This document shows positions 24,421 to 31,854 of a DNA stretch of 64,000 nt, one piece after another (the stretch's first letter is position 1; every line of letters starts with the position of its first letter). Source of the stretch: Mycolicibacterium austroafricanum (GTDB lineage: Bacteria; Actinomycetota; Actinomycetes; Mycobacteriales; Mycobacteriaceae); the NCBI RefSeq assembly GCF_000612725.1, contig NZ_HG964460.1, positions 88,415 to 152,414 of the forward strand, given 5' to 3'. Below the pieces are notes generated by a model. The model searched no databases. It was given only the letters and a program-made list of their open reading frames with translations, and had not been told where the DNA came from. The translations under genes and the position numbers were made by a program.

Positions 24421-24708
24421 TCAGCTGCTGGCGGGGTAGTTGTTCAGCTTGCGCATCGCGGCCTTGTCGCCGAGCGCGGCTTGCAGCACGGTCTCTGGAT
24501 CGATGTACGTCGCCGCGGAAAGCGCCACCATCTCAGTCACCCGACAGGGGCGCTCACCCCGCTCGATCCGAGACAGCACCCGCCAGTCGATACCGGCCGC
24601 CTCCGCAAGGTCGCGTAGCTCGTATCCCGCGCCGTGCCGCGCAGCGCGCAGCGCCTCGCCGACAGATTCATCGGACAGTTCAAACTTGCGCTGCGGGTGC
24701 ACAGGCAT
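24421..24708 (-). CDS. XRE-type HTH regulator, paralogue 1
   Basis: 95 aa from ATG 24706-24708, chosen because GAAAGGA precedes it and because the paralogue starts identically (MPVHPQR). A single HTH_3-like domain: ELRDLAEAAGIDWRVLSRIERGERPCRVTEMVALS, where the second helix and recognition helix are clear. The upstream region has GCTAACCTCTCTGCGC, a weak relative of the regulon promoter. Together with paralogue 2 it is a candidate repressor of the TTCTCTA palindrome. Confidence 0.85.
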   Translation of the reverse strand: MPVHPQRKFELSDESVGEALRAARHGAGYELRDLAEAAGIDWRVLSRIERGERPCRVTEMVALSAATYIDPETVLQAALGDKAAMRKLNNYPASS

Positions 24709-24770
24709 GCTCAGTCCTTTCGGGTGAAGTTCCAGCGCAGAGAGGTTAGCGTCCAGCCGCGCGTGCCATG

Positions 24771-25046
24771 TCAGGGACGTGACACAGCGTGCAGCTCGGT
24801 GCGACGATTGATCACCGTTTCCAGCAACTTCTCCGGTTTCGAGCCGCTTGCGTGTGCCAGCGCGACCAGCTCGGTCACACGGCACGGGCGGTCGCCGCGT
24901 TCAATGCGGGACAGCACCCGCCAGTCGATCCCGGCGGCGTCGGCTAGATCGTGGAGCTTTTGCCCGACACGCAGACGTTCGGCGCGTACAACAGCGCCGA
25001 CAGCAGTGTCTGCCAGGGTGAATGTGCGCTGCGGGTGCACGGGCAT
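24771..25046 (-). CDS. XRE-type HTH regulator, paralogue 2
   Basis: 91 aa from ATG 25044-25046 with GGAAAGGA 6 nt upstream. HTH core KLHDLADAAGIDWRVLSRIERGDRPCRVTELVALA is nearly identical to paralogue 1, so both probably bind the same DNA sequence. Its own promoter carries a degenerate copy of the palindrome (25066-25080), as expected for an autoregulated repressor with a weaker site. Its last codons contain a GGACGTGACA copy. Confidence 0.85.
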   Translation of the reverse strand: MPVHPQRTFTLADTAVGAVVRAERLRVGQKLHDLADAAGIDWRVLSRIERGDRPCRVTELVALAHASGSKPEKLLETVINRRTELHAVSRP

Positions 25047-25065
25047 GTCGGTCCTTTCCAGGGAT

Positions 25066-25080
25066 TCTCCAATACAGAGA
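25066..25080 (-). promoter_or_regulatory. Regulon palindrome, degenerate site 5 (HTH gene)
   Basis: TCTCCAATACAGAGA, four bases off the consensus centre, 20 nt upstream of the HTH gene. On the coding strand it is preceded by TAGTCT as a -10 box. Confidence 0.65.
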
Positions 25081-25171
25081 CTAGCGCGATGGGCGCGCGA
25101 TTCGCGGACAACGGCGATGAGGACGTGACACTGGTCGTCTGACCTGGTGACACGCCCCCAACGCCTGGCCG

Positions 25172-25387
25172 CTAGTCGGACTCGAAGATGCGGACGCCGT
25201 AGCCGAAAGCGCTGGTGTCCGCGCATCCGTAGCCGGCCACCGCCACCGCGGCTCGAATGTTCTCGGGATCCTCCCCGAGCTTGGTCAGCTCCGCGATCGC
25301 GTACTTCTCGGCGGCAGGGCGGTCCGGAAACTCCGCCTTGCCGAAATACTCACGGTTGCTGATTCGCTGGAACTCGCAGATGAACAT
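25172..25387 (-). CDS. Unknown 71-aa protein
   Basis: 71 aa from ATG 25385-25387, GAAAGG upstream. MFICEFQRISNREYFGKAEFPDRPAAEKYAIAEL has strand-helix character like a small ferredoxin-like or DUF-type fold; it ends VRIFESD. Stand-alone, minus strand. Function unknown. Confidence 0.65.
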   Translation of the reverse strand: MFICEFQRISNREYFGKAEFPDRPAAEKYAIAELTKLGEDPENIRAAVAVAGYGCADTSAFGYGVRIFESD

Positions 25388-25549
25388 GGCGCAGTGCCCT
25401 TTCGTGGGTGCGGATAGATCTCCCCGGGGGCACCGTTGTCGCCTCCGGGAGGCCGGAGGCTGGCACGTTGATCGGTTAAGTAACGGCTACGGCGCGGGCA
25501 CTGCGCGGGGTCTGCAGTTGCGGGTGCGCGCCGCGGTGAGTAGCCCGCA

Positions 25550-26356
25550 TCACCCAGTTGCGAGCAGGCGCGAGGCCACCCGGCGCTGATAGCCGATACC
25601 GGGCGCATCGGCGAGCAGGTCCGTGGGTGCTGGAGCACCTGCGATACCCGCCGCTTCATCGAGCGCGGCTGCATATGCGCGCGGCAGCAGCGCGGTGATC
25701 GACCGCGGAGCGATACCGGCCAATTGTTCGGCGATCGTGGCAGGCGCAACTGAGCGGGGGTCGCCCATCTTCACGTCGTAAGGCTCCAACTCACGTTCGC
25801 ACTCGACCAGGCCGTGAAGCGCGGACAGGATCAACACCCGCCCCGCCTGTTCGCCCGCGACCCGGCGCGCTGCGCGAAGCATCAGCGCGAAATGCGGTGA
25901 CGTGTACAGCTCGGCTGCTGGCGCGCGGCGTTCCAACTTGGCCGCGCCACATGCGAGGACCACGATCGGCTCCGCGTCGGGCATGCCAGCTGGTTCAGCG
26001 TGTTCGGCAACTCCGGCCGCGACAAGATCGTGAGCGGCGAGCAAGTCGACGTGGGCCGGGCCGTTGACCGCGGCGAGCACAGCTGCGGCGAACTGGCGCC
26101 CGGCTGCCATCGTGGTATGCCGCGAATGCGCGGCCAAGACACCGCCGGCGACACGGATTCGCATGAACCACGCGCCATGGGTGCGCGCCCCTTCCGCATC
26201 GTTGACGCGATACAGCTCGATGGTGTGGGTGTCGGTGGTTGCGGTGTGGATTGTCAGGGTGCCGCAGGGGTGGGGGACCGGGCGGAATATCAGCAGCGGA
26301 GCAGGGCGGGTGTCAGGGTTCTCGGCTGCGTCGACGGCGTTGGTCGTCTGCGTCAT
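25550..26356 (-). CDS. DUF6884/YaaA-like protein
   Basis: 268 aa from ATG 26354-26356 with AGGGGGA upstream. The N-terminal half is a soluble domain of unknown type. From about residue 130 the sequence IVVLACGAAKLERRAPAAELYTS, then VLILSALHGLVECERELEPYDVKMGD, is the pattern of DUF6884 (a YaaA-related fold often found in phages and plasmids). YaaA-type proteins touch DNA or guanine-derivative biology, but the reaction is not established. Divergent from the next gene across a regulon palindrome (26409-26423). Confidence 0.75.
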   Translation of the reverse strand: MTQTTNAVDAAENPDTRPAPLLIFRPVPHPCGTLTIHTATTDTHTIELYRVNDAEGARTHGAWFMRIRVAGGVLAAHSRHTTMAAGRQFAAAVLAAVNGPAHVDLLAAHDLVAAGVAEHAEPAGMPDAEPIVVLACGAAKLERRAPAAELYTSPHFALMLRAARRVAGEQAGRVLILSALHGLVECERELEPYDVKMGDPRSVAPATIAEQLAGIAPRSITALLPRAYAAALDEAAGIAGAPAPTDLLADAPGIGYQRRVASRLLATG

Positions 26357-26408
26357 GTTGTCCCCCTGTTTATTTCGTCGAGCGTGATCGTCGAGCGATG
26401 CGTGCTAT

Positions 26409-26423
26409 TCTCTAAAATAGAGA
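26409..26423 (+). promoter_or_regulatory. Regulon palindrome, site 6 (divergent)
   Basis: Exact copy in GCTATTCTCTAAAATAGAGAATAC, between divergent genes at 26356 (minus) and 26443/26467 (plus). A strong AGGAGGAG ribosome site follows for the plus gene. Confidence 0.8.
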
Positions 26424-26466
26424 ATACATGTAGGAGGAGACAGTAGCTAAGGCGCACGCGACAATC

Positions 26467-26700
26467 GTGACCAGGGACGACCAGCGTCTGTGCGACGCGC
26501 AGCGGTTGGAGGCGATTCGGCAGGTTCTCGACAACCTGTGGATCGCTCAGCACCACAGCGCCAGGTGTGTCACCACCGCGGGCGCCGACGAGGTGCGCCA
26601 CGAAGCCGTCGAAGAGATCCGGACGATCACTGACAGAACCTGGCGCCCGGCTGCCAACCCCGCGCCCGCGTTCTGGCGCCGTCCCAGGTTGGGCGCCTGA
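26467..26700 (+). CDS. Small helical protein with apparently lost start codon
   Basis: 77 aa if GTG 26467 is used, but that codon is 28 nt from the AGGAGGAG ribosome site (26432-26439). In the same frame the codon at the ideal distance is GTA (26443), followed by GCT AAG GCG CAC, which would give the natural-looking start (M)AKAHATIVTRDDQ. A GTG-to-GTA change probably removed the start. The body is helical (RLEAIRQVLDNLWIAQ...EVRHEAVEEIRTITDRTW). Overlaps the next gene. Function unknown. Confidence 0.6.
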   Translation: MTRDDQRLCDAQRLEAIRQVLDNLWIAQHHSARCVTTAGADEVRHEAVEEIRTITDRTWRPAANPAPAFWRRPRLGA

Positions 26701-27071
26701 TGGCCCCGGAGTTTCAGCGTGGCGACGCGGTGGTGTTCGTGCGCACCCAGACGACACACACCGTCGGTGTCCCGAACGCGCAACGGGTCAGCGTCACCGT
26801 CGGCGTGGTCGTTTCCGTCACCCGTGACGGGCGTATCAAGTCCTACCGCAGCGGCGCCGACGGCTCACCGGTGCGTCTGCACCGGCACTCCGTCGAGCAC
26901 CGCGCCCAGGCGTACCGGCAGCCGAGAACGGGATGGGACATCGACGCCATCGCGGCGTACTGCGCCGCTCGTCCCTGGGCGCACGCTCCCCACCGCCGCG
27001 GTGCGCCGTTCGACGGGCTGGACCAGGCACGCGCCGAGCTGCGCCAGTTCCGCCTCGGAGCCGCAGTATGA
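26700..27071 (+). CDS. Unknown 123-aa protein
   Basis: 123 aa from ATG 26700, overlapping the previous stop (TGATG). The N-terminal half is a likely SH3-like or KOW-like barrel (FQRGDAVVFVRTQTTHTVG, VSVTVGVVVSVTRDGRI), the C-terminal half helical. Overlaps the following ATG. Function unknown; a nucleic-acid-binding role would fit the barrel. Confidence 0.7.
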   Translation: MAPEFQRGDAVVFVRTQTTHTVGVPNAQRVSVTVGVVVSVTRDGRIKSYRSGADGSPVRLHRHSVEHRAQAYRQPRTGWDIDAIAAYCAARPWAHAPHRRGAPFDGLDQARAELRQFRLGAAV

Positions 27072-27343
27072 GCGCCCGCCCGGGTGGTCCGGGTGGTCCG
27101 GGTGGTCCGGGTGCAGCAGGGAGGTGGGCACCGGTGGAGATCGAGCGCCACGATGCCGAGCAGCCGGTCTACGTCGAGGGCGGCGACCCGATCAGTGACG
27201 ACTGGCTTCGCGACGAGTGGTGGCGTGCCAACAATCCCGGCGCCAGTGCAGCACGGGGCGTTCTGTGCGCGATGGCCGCCGCTGCGATCCTGTGGCCGGC
27301 ACTGATCGCCGCGGGATTCTGGGTGTGGAGCCTGTTCGCTTGA
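27068..27343 (+). CDS. Tail-anchored small membrane protein
   Basis: 91 aa from ATG 27068, overlapping the previous stop as ATGA. N-terminal (GGP)3 tract, an acidic soluble middle (GGDPISDDWLRDEWW) and one C-terminal hydrophobic helix (LCAMAAAAILWPALIAAGFWVW), so probably tail-anchored with the N-terminus in the cytoplasm. The GGP tract is encoded by a 9-bp tandem repeat. Function unknown. Confidence 0.65.
   Translation: MSARPGGPGGPGGPGAAGRWAPVEIERHDAEQPVYVEGGDPISDDWLRDEWWRANNPGASAARGVLCAMAAAAILWPALIAAGFWVWSLFA
27080..27112 (+). repeat. 9-bp tandem repeat coding Gly-Gly-Pro
   Basis: CGGGTGGTC repeated three to four times, giving GGPGGPGGPG in frame; a likely site for length variation. Confidence 0.6.
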
Positions 27344-27396
27344 GCTTCCCGCCTGCGCCCGACGACCTGGGATGCGCTTCCAAGAGGAGACCGCTG

Positions 27397-27852
27397 ATGG
27401 CAATCGACCAGAAGTACCGACCCGTTCCGGAGCACCGCCACGTCCGTGGCCGGACCGCGCCCGCGGCCATCAGCGTCCGAACGCATTTCATGTACTCGGA
27501 GCCGCAGCCGGGCAAAGCTCCTGACGCGCCCCGGCACATCTTCTGCTACGCCGCGAGCGTCACCGACGGCGGCGAGTTCACTGACAGCTTTGAGGACTAC
27601 AACACCGTGGCTTCCACGGTGGGTCGGATGGTGGCGGCGTTCGGTGATGACGCCGACCTTGAGATTCAGGTGCGCCGGCGACAAGCTGGCACGATCGACA
27701 ATCCACACCTCGCACAGGCGGAGGCAGATGCCGCCGATGCCCGCGAATTCGGCCGATTGGTCAGCTGGCTTCGTGAGAACTGTGCGCAGACGCAGCTGGC
27801 GGGGGAGAGCCCTGTCGATTGGGCCCTTCGACTGCTCGGCGGCGCATCGTGA
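27397..27852 (+). CDS. Unknown 151-aa protein
   Basis: 151 aa from ATG 27397 with AGAGGAGA 7 nt upstream. Contains SVRTHFMYSEPQPGK and an acidic helical second half (LAQAEADAADAREFGRLVSWLREN). No known motif. Its stop overlaps the GTG of the following small gene. Confidence 0.7.
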   Translation: MAIDQKYRPVPEHRHVRGRTAPAAISVRTHFMYSEPQPGKAPDAPRHIFCYAASVTDGGEFTDSFEDYNTVASTVGRMVAAFGDDADLEIQVRRRQAGTIDNPHLAQAEADAADAREFGRLVSWLRENCAQTQLAGESPVDWALRLLGGAS

Positions 27853-28010
27853 TCACGTTGCGACGGCTGTGGCATGAGGTGGTGCTCAAGCACGGGGCAG
27901 CCTGGTCGGAGATGAGCGCCGGCACTGTCTCGCGTCGGCGCGGCGTCGTGCTGGAGTGTCGCTGCGGTCGGCGGTGGCTGTCGCGTGCACCGTGGGATCG
28001 CATGTCGTGA
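27849..28010 (+). CDS. Small protein with CxC motif, 53 aa
   Basis: 53 aa from GTG 27849 (GTGA overlap). Helical start MITLRRLWHEVVLKHGAAW and a C-terminal LECRCGRRW segment; the two cysteines alone could not form a complete zinc site. Stop overlaps the next GTG. Confidence 0.5.
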   Translation: MITLRRLWHEVVLKHGAAWSEMSAGTVSRRRGVVLECRCGRRWLSRAPWDRMS

Positions 28011-28114
28011 ACGAGTTTCTGACCCGGTTGCTGAACGGGCTCGGCGGTAGTACCGGGGGCCTACACGACGGGGTAGCGCTGCTTTCTCGGCTGTGGCGAC
28101 AGATATGCGGGTAA
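28007..28114 (+). CDS. Possible 35-aa peptide
   Basis: GTG 28007 overlaps the previous stop as GTGA and the frame ends TAA 28112-28114. MNEFLTRLLNGLGGSTGG is amphipathic. Evidence is only coupling; it may be read-through of the operon end. Confidence 0.3.
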   Translation: MNEFLTRLLNGLGGSTGGLHDGVALLSRLWRQICG

Positions 28115-28232
28115 GTGTCGCCACCGCTGAGAGGTGACGACACCTCTTTGTCCGACGGATGTGTCGCCATCGTTGGAGCATAACGACACGTATACGAGTA
28201 AGTGTCGCTATCATGGAGGCATGGCGACACTT
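28092..28232 (+). promoter_or_regulatory. Operator cluster of TGTCGCCA repeats before Fic gene
   Basis: GTGTCGCYA or its complement recurs about seven times in 140 bp, in alternating orientation (near 28093, 28115, 28136, 28161, 28183, 28202 and 28224), flanking the AT-rich TATACGAGTA. Typical of cooperative autoregulation of a toxin-antitoxin-like gene. Confidence 0.55.
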
Positions 28233-29393
28233 CCTGCGCTTAGCTACGAGACCCTGCACTGGACGCCCAGTCACGGCGGCAGCTACTCCCGGTCATCTCG
28301 CCGGGGCGGGCCGTACCAGGTGGCGATCCCCCCGACTATCGCCGACCTGCAGGTGGCGCTGCCACCGGATGTGTACACCGCAGCCGAGGACGCCAGCCTC
28401 GCCATCACCCGATTCGACGCCGAAATCGGCGCCGAGATCGCCCCGTTCTCGGCTGTGCTCCTGCGCAGCGAGTCCGCGGCCAGTTCCCGTATCGAAAACC
28501 TCACCGCGTCCGCACGCTCGATCGCGGAGGCCGAGCTGCCAGGCGGTAAGGGCAAGGCCAATGCCGAGCAGATAGTCGCCAACACCGCGGCGATGACCGC
28601 CGCTGTCGAACTGTCCGATTGTGTTGACGCCGACGCCATCTTGGCCATGCACGCCGCGCTGATGGTCGGCCAGCCGCGTCACACTCCGGGGCAGTGGCGT
28701 ACCGAGCCGGTGTGGATCGGAGGCGGGAACAGCCCGCTGGGCGCGATGTTCGTCCCGCCCCGCCACGAGCGCGTCCCCGCCGCGATCGACGACTTGATCG
28801 CTTTCTCCGCCCGCGACGACGTTGCGCTGCTCACGCAGATCGCGGTGGCGCACGCGCAATTCGAGACCATCCACCCGTTCACCGACGGCAACGGCCGCAC
28901 CGGGCGGGCTCTGGTGCAGTCGATGCTGCGCAACAAGGGCCTGAGCCGGCAGGTGACGGTCCCCGTGTCCGCTGGGTTGCTGTCGGACACCGACGGCTAC
29001 TTCGCCGCCCTCACCGCCTACCGCGAAGGCGATCTCGCGCCGATCATCGAGGCGTTCGCCCACGCCAGCGAGCGCGCAGTTGTCAACGGCCGCCAGCTGA
29101 TCGCCGCGCTGCGCGAGATCCGGGCGAGTTGGAACGATCGGATCACCGCGCGGTCGGACTCTGCTGTGTGGCGGGTCGCCGACCTGTTGACTCGCCGGCC
29201 AGTGGTCAACGGTGTGCTGCTGCGCGATGAGTTGGGCATCTCCACCGACCATCCCCGCCGCTATCTCGGTCCGCTCGCCGAGGCAGGCATCGCCGTCGAG
29301 TTCACCGACCGGGCGCGCAACCGCGCCTGGCGTGCACCTGAAATCCTCGCGGCGCTGGACGATTTCGCCGAGCGGGCCGGACGGCGCGGGTGA
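28221..29393 (+). CDS. Fic-family AMPylase, class II, with C-terminal winged helix
   Basis: 390 aa from ATG 28221. Residues 88-93 (SSRIEN) fit the inhibitory [S/T]xxxE[G/N] motif placed N-terminal to the Fic core, which defines class II, self-inhibited enzymes. The core motif HPFTDGNGRTGR (218-229) is complete, with the catalytic His218. The last 90 residues (VWRVADLLTRRPVVNGVLLRDELG) look like a winged helix. Such proteins transfer AMP from ATP to Ser, Thr or Tyr of targets, and the wHTH suggests autoregulation on the TGTCGCCA cluster upstream. Intact. Confidence 0.9.
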   Translation: MATLPALSYETLHWTPSHGGSYSRSSRRGGPYQVAIPPTIADLQVALPPDVYTAAEDASLAITRFDAEIGAEIAPFSAVLLRSESAASSRIENLTASARSIAEAELPGGKGKANAEQIVANTAAMTAAVELSDCVDADAILAMHAALMVGQPRHTPGQWRTEPVWIGGGNSPLGAMFVPPRHERVPAAIDDLIAFSARDDVALLTQIAVAHAQFETIHPFTDGNGRTGRALVQSMLRNKGLSRQVTVPVSAGLLSDTDGYFAALTAYREGDLAPIIEAFAHASERAVVNGRQLIAALREIRASWNDRITARSDSAVWRVADLLTRRPVVNGVLLRDELGISTDHPRRYLGPLAEAGIAVEFTDRARNRAWRAPEILAALDDFAERAGRRG

Positions 29394-29679
29394 TCCTGTG
29401 ATGCCCGCGCCGGAAGTGCAAACCGGCCGTTTGTCGCGACATCGCCCGTCTCGACTGTGCCTCCGCCGTCGGCGAGGCGATACACGGGGAATGGTCCCCG
29501 GCGGCCAGAGACAACTACGCCCGGCTGGTGTCAGAGGTCTCGGGTCGGGCGCGCTCGCCTGATGCCACCCTGCGGGACCGGTCGGCGCAGCGTACCGGCC
29601 TGATTGTTGAGCCGGGCGTTGCAGGTGCCGCCGCGGTTGAACCACCGCCCTCGACACGCTGATCGAGTACGTTCAGCGT

Positions 29680-29829
29680 GTGGCCACTCTCTTCAATGAG
29701 TTCGACCGCCCCGTCAATGACGCGGCGGTCACGGGTGAGCGCGACTCGAACGGCCGCACGTTCCTTGACGTTGCGTTCGAGCAGGTCAGCGTCGAGGCTG
29801 ACACTCTCGTGCTACTTGCTGAGAGGTGA
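29680..29829 (+). CDS. Small protein upstream of class III Fic, 49 aa
   Basis: 49 aa from GTG 29680. MATLFNEFDRPVNDAAVTGERD... with an acidic C-terminus, no motif. A further 27-codon frame (29826-29909, starting MTLARSFDDLVELNRK) overlaps its stop as GTGA. Both lie directly upstream of the second Fic gene, the usual place of a small antitoxin, but neither contains the SxxxE[G/N] inhibitory motif. Confidence 0.45.
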   Translation: MATLFNEFDRPVNDAAVTGERDSNGRTFLDVAFEQVSVEADTLVLLAER

Positions 29830-29904
29830 CACTAGCTCGGAGTTTCGACGATCTGGTCGAACTCAACCGGAAGATCATCGGCGCAAGCGGGCGCGCCAAG
29901 CTCC

Positions 29905-29910
29905 TATAGT
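29905..29910 (+). promoter_or_regulatory. -10 box TATAGT, leaderless promoter of Fic gene
   Basis: TATAGT ends 6 nt before ATG 29917 and no ribosome site is present, so the transcript should start at or next to the AUG. Confidence 0.6.
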
Positions 29911-29916
29911 TCAACG

Positions 29917-30468
29917 ATGCGCGACATCGATGAGGCCAGCAAGGCTCGCGCACTGTCACTGTTCGGAACCGCCGAGCTGGCGGCGTTCGAAGTCGGCACC
30001 ACGCGCGGGCTGCAGCAGATCCACAGCTACCTGTTTGGCGGGCTCTACGACTTCGCCGGCCAGATCCGTTCACGCGACATCAGTAAAGACGGGTTTCGGT
30101 TCGCCAGCTCGATCTATCTACACGACGCGTTGCGGCAGATCGAGAAGATGCCCGAATCCACATTCGAGAAGATCATCGAGAAGTACGCCGAAATGAATGT
30201 CGCACACCCGTTCATGGAGGGTAACGGGCGCAGTACGCGGATCTGGCTCGACCTGATCTTGAAGAAAAACCTGGGAAAGTGCGTCGACTGGGCGGCGGTC
30301 GACAAGCACGAGTACCTGGAGGCGATGAAGCGCAGTCACGTGAAAACCACCGAGCTGCGCGAACTGCTGCGCGGCGCTCTCACCGACAGGGTGGATGACC
30401 GCGAGGTCTACATGTTGGGCGTCGAGCAGTCGTACTACTACGAGGAACCCGACAACTACAAGGGCTGA
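29917..30468 (+). CDS. Fic-family AMPylase, class III-like
   Basis: 183 aa from ATG 29917. Complete core motif HPFMEGNGRSTRIW (97-110) with catalytic His97. Class III Fic proteins carry the inhibitory helix at the C-terminus; here residues 170-179 (EQSYYYEEPD) match that helix but the final G/N of SxxxE[G/N] is Glu177. This might weaken autoinhibition. Size and ending resemble Neisseria-type single-domain Fic. Target unknown; DNA gyrase and topoisomerase IV are targets of some Fic toxins, which is of interest because this element carries its own topoisomerase. Confidence 0.88.
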   Translation: MRDIDEASKARALSLFGTAELAAFEVGTTRGLQQIHSYLFGGLYDFAGQIRSRDISKDGFRFASSIYLHDALRQIEKMPESTFEKIIEKYAEMNVAHPFMEGNGRSTRIWLDLILKKNLGKCVDWAAVDKHEYLEAMKRSHVKTTELRELLRGALTDRVDDREVYMLGVEQSYYYEEPDNYKG

Positions 30469-30652
30469 GTTCGCGCCAACACGACCCGCGGTCACTTTTG
30501 AGCGGCGGCGGTTTCCATGGACGACTCTGCTCGCGCATCTCGGTGGGCTGACGGAACCTGCTCACGTCTGCCGGGGCGCGCGGCTGAACATCACCCCACG
30601 GGGCGGTAGCCGCCTGCGTGGGGAGCGATCCACCGACAGTCGGCGCCGGGTT

Positions 30653-31000
30653 TCAGAAGTCGAGCGCGGCGTCGTCGGCGTCCAACACTGTGCGCGGGTG
30701 GTACTCCCGGGAGGGCATCAGCGCGATGCGTTCCTCGCCGCGTCGGCGCAGTCTGGCCAGCTCGGCGTCGTTGGCGCCGAACAGCGGCACACCTAGCACC
30801 GTCGCCGCGCTGAACACGGTGCCGATGGCCACGCCGGGTGCGCCTCTCTCGATGGCGGTGATAGTGCGCGGACCGACACCGACTCGCATGCCCAGTTCGG
30901 CGGCCGTCCAGTTCTTGTCGTGGCGCGCCAGGCGGATCTGTGCACCGAGTACGGCGAGGGCGTCCGCTCCCGCACGGGTCGGTGCTACCGCCTTCTTCAC
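30653..31000 (-). CDS. XRE-family regulator (antitoxin-like)
   Basis: 115 aa from ATG 30998-31000. HTH_XRE core: LGAQIRLARHDKNWTAAELGMRVGVGPRTITAIERG, followed by a VFSAATVLGVPLFG segment and a C-terminal tail (SREYHPRTVLDADDAALDF) of the sort seen in antitoxins paired with HipA/RES-type toxins. No partner toxin is adjacent; it may be an orphan. The operator at 31031-31043 suggests autoregulation. Confidence 0.8.
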   Translation of the reverse strand: MKKAVAPTRAGADALAVLGAQIRLARHDKNWTAAELGMRVGVGPRTITAIERGAPGVAIGTVFSAATVLGVPLFGANDAELARLRRRGEERIALMPSREYHPRTVLDADDAALDF

Positions 31001-31030
31001 TGGTCTGCCTACCTTAAAGCGTCACTAGTA

Positions 31031-31043
31031 GTCATTTAATGAC
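31031..31043 (-). promoter_or_regulatory. Palindromic operator GTCAT-TTA-ATGAC
   Basis: Perfect 13-bp palindrome 31 nt upstream of the XRE gene, with a further GTCACTAGTA half site at 31021; likely autorepressor site. Confidence 0.6.
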
Positions 31044-31172
31044 ATTTTATAGCCAGCAGAACAACGTGTGCAGCAGCCGCGAGATCAAAATGCCGCGGTG
31101 TGGCCGATGCGCAAGGTTGCACTTATAACTGACACCCCATATCCTCGGATGTAGACGGGTTGGGGTGATGAC

Positions 31173-31607
31173 ATGACTGCCACGTTGGCGCGCTCGATCC
31201 TGGTCGAGCAGCGCGCAGTCGATCAGGCTAGGGAAGCTCAGCAGTGGATCGAGCATCGCGACGCGCTCGCGGTCGTGCCCGAGGCCGGCCGCCCGATCAA
31301 GCTGCCACGCGAACTTGCCGCACTGCTCGAACAGATCATCTCCACGCTTTCGGCGGGCGGCACGGTCACCGTCGGAGTGATCCCCGAACAGCTGAGCACC
31401 ACCGAAGCTGCGGCGCAGCTGGGGGTTTCGCGGACCACGCTGATGAAGCTGATCGCCGCTGGCGAGATCGCATCGCACAAGGTCGGCAGCCATCACCGGT
31501 TGCTTGCCAAGGACGTGCATGCGTTCCGTGAGCACCGGCGCGCACAGCGACTGGACGCTCTGGCGCAGCTTCGGGAACTAGACGACGAGGCGGGCTTGGG
31601 CACCTGA
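31173..31607 (+). CDS. Excisionase-type HTH antitoxin (VapB-like)
   Basis: 144 aa from ATG 31173. The C-terminal part holds a MerR/excisionase HTH: LSTTEAAAQLGVSRTTLMKLIAAGEIASHKVGSHHRLLAKDVHAFREH. In actinobacteria this protein type pairs with a PIN-domain toxin encoded immediately downstream, and the downstream fragment here is indeed a PIN start. It would bind DNA and neutralise the toxin, but that toxin is now truncated. Confidence 0.85.
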   Translation: MTATLARSILVEQRAVDQAREAQQWIEHRDALAVVPEAGRPIKLPRELAALLEQIISTLSAGGTVTVGVIPEQLSTTEAAAQLGVSRTTLMKLIAAGEIASHKVGSHHRLLAKDVHAFREHRRAQRLDALAQLRELDDEAGLGT

Positions 31608-31636
31608 CAGGCGGGCATTCCGTTGCGGTTCCCGGC

Positions 31637-31771
31637 ATGCCTGTGTCCCGCGTCCTGATCGACGCGAATGTCGCTTATTCGCGGACGCTGCTCGACCGGG
31701 TCAGCCAGCTGAGCCTTCGCAGCAACATGTTCGCGGTCTTCTGGACCGAGGACATGACGTCGCGCTTCTGA
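31637..31771 (+). pseudogene. Truncated PIN-domain (VapC-like) toxin
   Basis: 44 codons from ATG 31637: MPVSRVLIDANVAYSRTLLD, the conserved PIN first strand with the catalytic Asp, then VFWTED, after which the frame reads MTSRF and stops. Normal PIN toxins are about 130-190 aa and hold three more acidic residues. No continuation was recognised in the 80 bp before the next gene, so the 3' part is deleted. The antitoxin is intact. Confidence 0.75.
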
Positions 31772-31854
31772 TCACTCGAGCGTTCCGCCGCTCGCTCAGC
31801 TCTCGAAGGCCAGCGTCGCGGTGAACAGCGTGTGACCAGGTGCGAGGCGATACG

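Noticed and set aside
23660..24439. Long plus-strand ORF through the 12-bp array (259 codons)
   Set aside because: No ribosome site, sequence is low complexity, and it is antisense to the credible STAS-like gene at 24083-24403; treated as an open frame created by the repeat period.
29394..29679. Possible gene between the two Fic genes
   Set aside because: Open frames lack ribosome sites and recognisable protein sequence; left as intergenic.
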